From: Nitrospirota bacterium
GTDB taxonomy: Bacteria > Nitrospirota > Nitrospiria > Nitrospirales > Nitrospiraceae
NCBI GenBank assembly: GCA_016195505.1
Contig: JACPZN010000355.1
Span: 1-7,624, forward strand
DNA length: 7,624 nt
Reading direction: 5' to 3'
The notes beneath the pieces are model-generated. The model was given only the letters and a program-made list of their open reading frames with translations, had not been told where the DNA came from and searched no databases. How positions within the stretch are numbered: the stretch's first letter is position 1; every line of letters starts with the position of its first letter. The position numbers were made by a program, and so were the translations under genes. Shown here piece after piece: positions 5,248 through 7,624 of the stretch.

Positions 5248-7624
5248 TCAGAGCTTCGTGGCGATCTTATCGATTGCATAGGCCTCGACGATATCGCCGA
5301 CCTTCACGTCATTGAAGTTCTCGATGCTCAATCCACATTCATAGCCCTGCTGTACTTCACGCACGTCGTCTTTGAACCGCCGTAACGACGCCAGTTTGCC
5401 TTGGTAGACCACGACGTTATCTCGGATCACTCGCACACCGGCGCTCGCGCGGGAAATCGTGCCGTCGATGACGTAGGACCCAGCCACAGCTCCAGCCTTG
5501 GGAATGGTAAACACTTGCCGTACCTCGGCCCGTCCTAATGTTCGCTCTTTAAGCGTCGGTTCTAGCAACCCTTCCATTGCGACTCCGTTATGAATGACGC
5601 GCAGCTTCACGGCTTCCGTCGAAAGCTTCTCGACCGCACCCGCCAATGCTTCGGATGATCCCTGTACATCGGCTTTGATGACGATGGCCAATTCCTTCAC
5701 CGACCCTTCTTGGATCTTTGTGAAGAGATCATCGAGCGAGACTTTGGCAGGGCCGGCCAATTCCGTCGCCCGTCGCTTTTGGGCCCGCTCCTCGGCAATC
5801 TCACGGGCAACCCGTTCATCCGAAACAACTTGGAATACATCTCCGGCCGATGGAACACCCGGCAATCCAATCACCTCGACGGGGATGGACGGGCCGGCCT
5901 CCGGCGTCTTCGCACCTCGATCATTAATCAGCGCCCTGACACGCCCGCTGAACGTCCCGACGACATACACATCACCCACTTTCAGCGTGCCGTTCTGGAC
6001 CAAGACTGTCGCGACAGGACCGCGGCCACGCTCGATCTTGGCTTCGATGACGGTGCCCTTGGCCTGCCGATGAGGATCGGCCTTGAGTTCGAGTACTTCC
6101 GACTGAAGGAGAATCATTTCGAGCAAGGTATCCAGCCCCGTTTTCTGTTTGGCGGAGACTTCCACCATGATGGTATCGCCGCCCCACGCTTCAGAAATCA
6201 AACCATGCTCAGAAAGCGCATTTCTCACGCGATCCGGATTGGCTCCCGGCTTGTCGATCTTGTTCATCGCCACGATCAGGGGCACTCCAGCGGCTTTGGC
6301 ATGGTGAATCGCTTCGATCGTCTGCGGCATCACTCCGTCGTCTGCAGCCACGACCAAAATGACAATATCGGTGACCTTGGCTCCCCGCGCACGCATCGAA
6401 GTGAAGGCTTCATGCCCCGGCGTATCGAGGAAGGTCACCTGCTTGCCGCGCACCGACACGGTATAGGCGCCGATGTGCTGAGTAATCCCCCCGGCTTCCC
6501 CTTCGGCCACTTTCGTTTGTCGGATCGCATCGAGCAGCGACGTCTTTCCGTGGTCGACATGGCCCATAATAGTAACGACCGGTGGACGTGACTCAGGCCG
6601 CTCATCGCCGCCCGTTTGAACCACATCTTGCAACAGGTCCTCACCGGCCTTTTCAACGGCCACTTCGATCTTGACGCCGCTTTCTTCGGCAAAAATCGAC
6701 GCCGCGTCCAGATTCATGGGCTGATGGAAGGTGAGCATCTGGCCCATATCCATGAGTTTGCGAACAATGTCTGCCGGCCGCTGACCGATCAACTCGGCGA
6801 ACTCCTTCACCGTCGTCCGAGTGGTCACCTTGACGCTCTTCCGACGAGGCTTGGTGATTTCTCCGGGAGCACTGTGATGCACATGCTTCGACCGGTCATC
6901 GCGCCGCTGCACAGGAATCGCACGGAGGTCTTGCCAGCGTGCGGCATCCTCACGAAACTTGACGTCGTGCTGCTCGTCTTTGGGCCGACCGGGCTTCCGC
7001 GCTTTCTTGAGCTTGTCTTTCAGTCCCTCCGCCTCGATGGCTTCGAAAGCCATGCTCTTCTTCTTGCCCGCCACAGCCTCCATGGTCGCCGCCGCACCTG
7101 GTTGAACAGATACTGCGGGCCTTACCGGTAGAGCTTCGTGTACCGGCACAGAGGGAGACGGCGTCATCGTTCCGGCTTCAGCCGTTGGCGTTACCTGTAC
7201 GGGATGACCGTGATCGGCTTCTCCTGCAAGAGGATGCGCGACAGGAGCGACCGGAGGATGTATGCCGCTTGAGGGAGCGGCTGCTGCCGCACTTTCAATT
7301 TCACTAACCGGCCCAAGGGTGATGGCCTCGCTCGGCTCGTCTTCCTTCTTCCGCTTGATCAGAATGCGCCGCTTGTCGGGTTTGGCAGGTTCTTCTACCG
7401 GCAGACTCTTCGCCGCCCCGGCTTTGGCGTGGCCCCCATCATGTGTTGACTTCGCGCTATGTCCCGCTTCTCCCTCTGTAGCTTTCCCTGCCCCCTTCAC
7501 CTTTGGGGCGAGCTTGTTCAACGCCTTCTGAATGATTTCATCGTCCAGCGCGCTGCTATGGGAGGCAACGGATATCCCCAGCTTCTTGAGTTCGGGAATG
7601 AGCGCACGATTTTCCATTCCCAGT
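5248..7624 (-). CDS. infB: Translation initiation factor IF-2, 5' end beyond window, domain III apparently shortened
   Basis: GTPase that brings fMet-tRNA to the 30S subunit and promotes 50S joining. The frame stays open to the right edge (Leu-Gly precede the ATG at 7617), and IF2 usually opens with about a dozen residues ending in LGM, so the true start probably lies just outside. Numbering from that ATG: IF2_N domain 1-40; an Ala/Pro/Lys-rich linker with several His residues, ~41-260; a second IF2_N-like domain ~266-312; G domain ~345-510 with G1 GHVDHGKT (352-359), G2 GGITQHIG (376-383), G3 DTPGHE (398-403), G4 NKID (452-455) and G5 SAK (488-490). Domain II is ~515-605. Domain III starts at ~627 (KADVQGSSEAL 648-658) but breaks off after VIHNGV (674-679) and resumes at AMEGLLEP (680-687). 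Domain IV (~696-789) looks complete, including RRFKDDVREV and C761 of the fMet-tRNA binding region. The gap in domain III is described separately. Confidence 0.95.
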   Translation of the reverse strand, partial: LGMENRALIPELKKLGISVASHSSALDDEIIQKALNKLAPKVKGAGKATEGEAGHSAKSTHDGGHAKAGAAKSLPVEEPAKPDKRRILIKRKKEDEPSEAITLGPVSEIESAAAAAPSSGIHPPVAPVAHPLAGEADHGHPVQVTPTAEAGTMTPSPSVPVHEALPVRPAVSVQPGAAATMEAVAGKKKSMAFEAIEAEGLKDKLKKARKPGRPKDEQHDVKFREDAARWQDLRAIPVQRRDDRSKHVHHSAPGEITKPRRKSVKVTTRTTVKEFAELIGQRPADIVRKLMDMGQMLTFHQPMNLDAASIFAEESGVKIEVAVEKAGEDLLQDVVQTGGDERPESRPPVVTIMGHVDHGKTSLLDAIRQTKVAEGEAGGITQHIGAYTVSVRGKQVTFLDTPGHEAFTSMRARGAKVTDIVILVVAADDGVMPQTIEAIHHAKAAGVPLIVAMNKIDKPGANPDRVRNALSEHGLISEAWGGDTIMVEVSAKQKTGLDTLLEMILLQSEVLELKADPHRQAKGTVIEAKIERGRGPVATVLVQNGTLKVGDVYVVGTFSGRVRALINDRGAKTPEAGPSIPVEVIGLPGVPSAGDVFQVVSDERVAREIAEERAQKRRATELAGPAKVSLDDLFTKIQEGSVKELAIVIKADVQGSSEALAGAVEKLSTEAVKLRVIHNGVAMEGLLEPTLKERTLGRAEVRQVFTIPKAGAVAGSYVIDGTISRASAGVRVIRDNVVVYQGKLASLRRFKDDVREVQQGYECGLSIENFNDVKVGDIVEAYAIDKIATKL
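5578..5583 (-). other. Apparent in-frame deletion junction inside infB domain III
   Basis: The codons GTC (5583-5581) and GCA (5580-5578) join V679 to A680. In other IF2 proteins I know, the segment ending in the equivalent of IHSGV is followed by G-(A/G)-I-T-E-(S/T)-D, a strand and helix with IIGFNVRP, a VDIR-x-Y-x-IIY block and a helix leading to KxAMEGLLEP. Compared with E. coli IF2, about 55 residues (~165 bases) between these points are absent. The reading frame is unbroken and no extra bases lie at the junction. The flanking sequence is otherwise canonical. Confidence 0.8.

Noticed and set aside
5710..6591. 293-codon open frame on the plus strand, antisense to infB
   Set aside because: It mirrors the coding frame of the infB G domain and domain II; GC-rich codon use keeps the opposite strand open. 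The product resembles no family and has no ribosome binding site I can see.

Overview
The window is a continuous, GC-rich stretch of bacterial chromosome with every gene on the minus strand. Read in the direction of transcription, from the right edge to the left, the order is infB (5' end cut off) - ylxP (DUF503) - rbfA - truB - rpsO - pnp - M16 zinc peptidase (3' end cut off). This is the classic translation and RNA-decay cluster that follows nusA in many bacteria. In Bacillus the same order appears as infB-ylxP-rbfA-truB-ribC-rpsO-pnpA-ylxY-mlpA. The protein sequences and the lack of a ribF/ribC gene between truB and rpsO look to me like a Nitrospira-type organism (phylum Nitrospirota). That assignment rests on recall of family sequences, not on a search.

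Layout: infB fills 5248-7624. It is followed by three tightly packed genes, ylxP, rbfA and truB, with gaps of 19, 53 and 4 bp, and then by rpsO 25 bp further on. The only sizeable non-coding gap is the 232 bp between rpsO and pnp (2992-3223). Most of it is one long imperfect inverted repeat centred on a perfect 13-bp stem. After pnp, the peptidase gene begins 6 bp past the pnp stop, with a TTG start codon.

Functionally the genes form one programme. IF2 places the initiator tRNA. RbfA matures the 30S subunit and S15 organises its central domain. TruB makes pseudouridine 55 in tRNA. PNPase degrades and trims RNA. The M16 peptidase and the DUF503 protein are frequent neighbours with less certain roles.

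I see no novel multi-gene system here. Two things deserve a second look. First, infB seems to lack about 55 conserved residues from domain III, removed exactly in frame at 5580/5581, in what should be an essential gene. Second, the long inverted repeat in the rpsO-pnp spacer looks like a degenerate mobile or repeat-family element and could act as an RNA-processing site.
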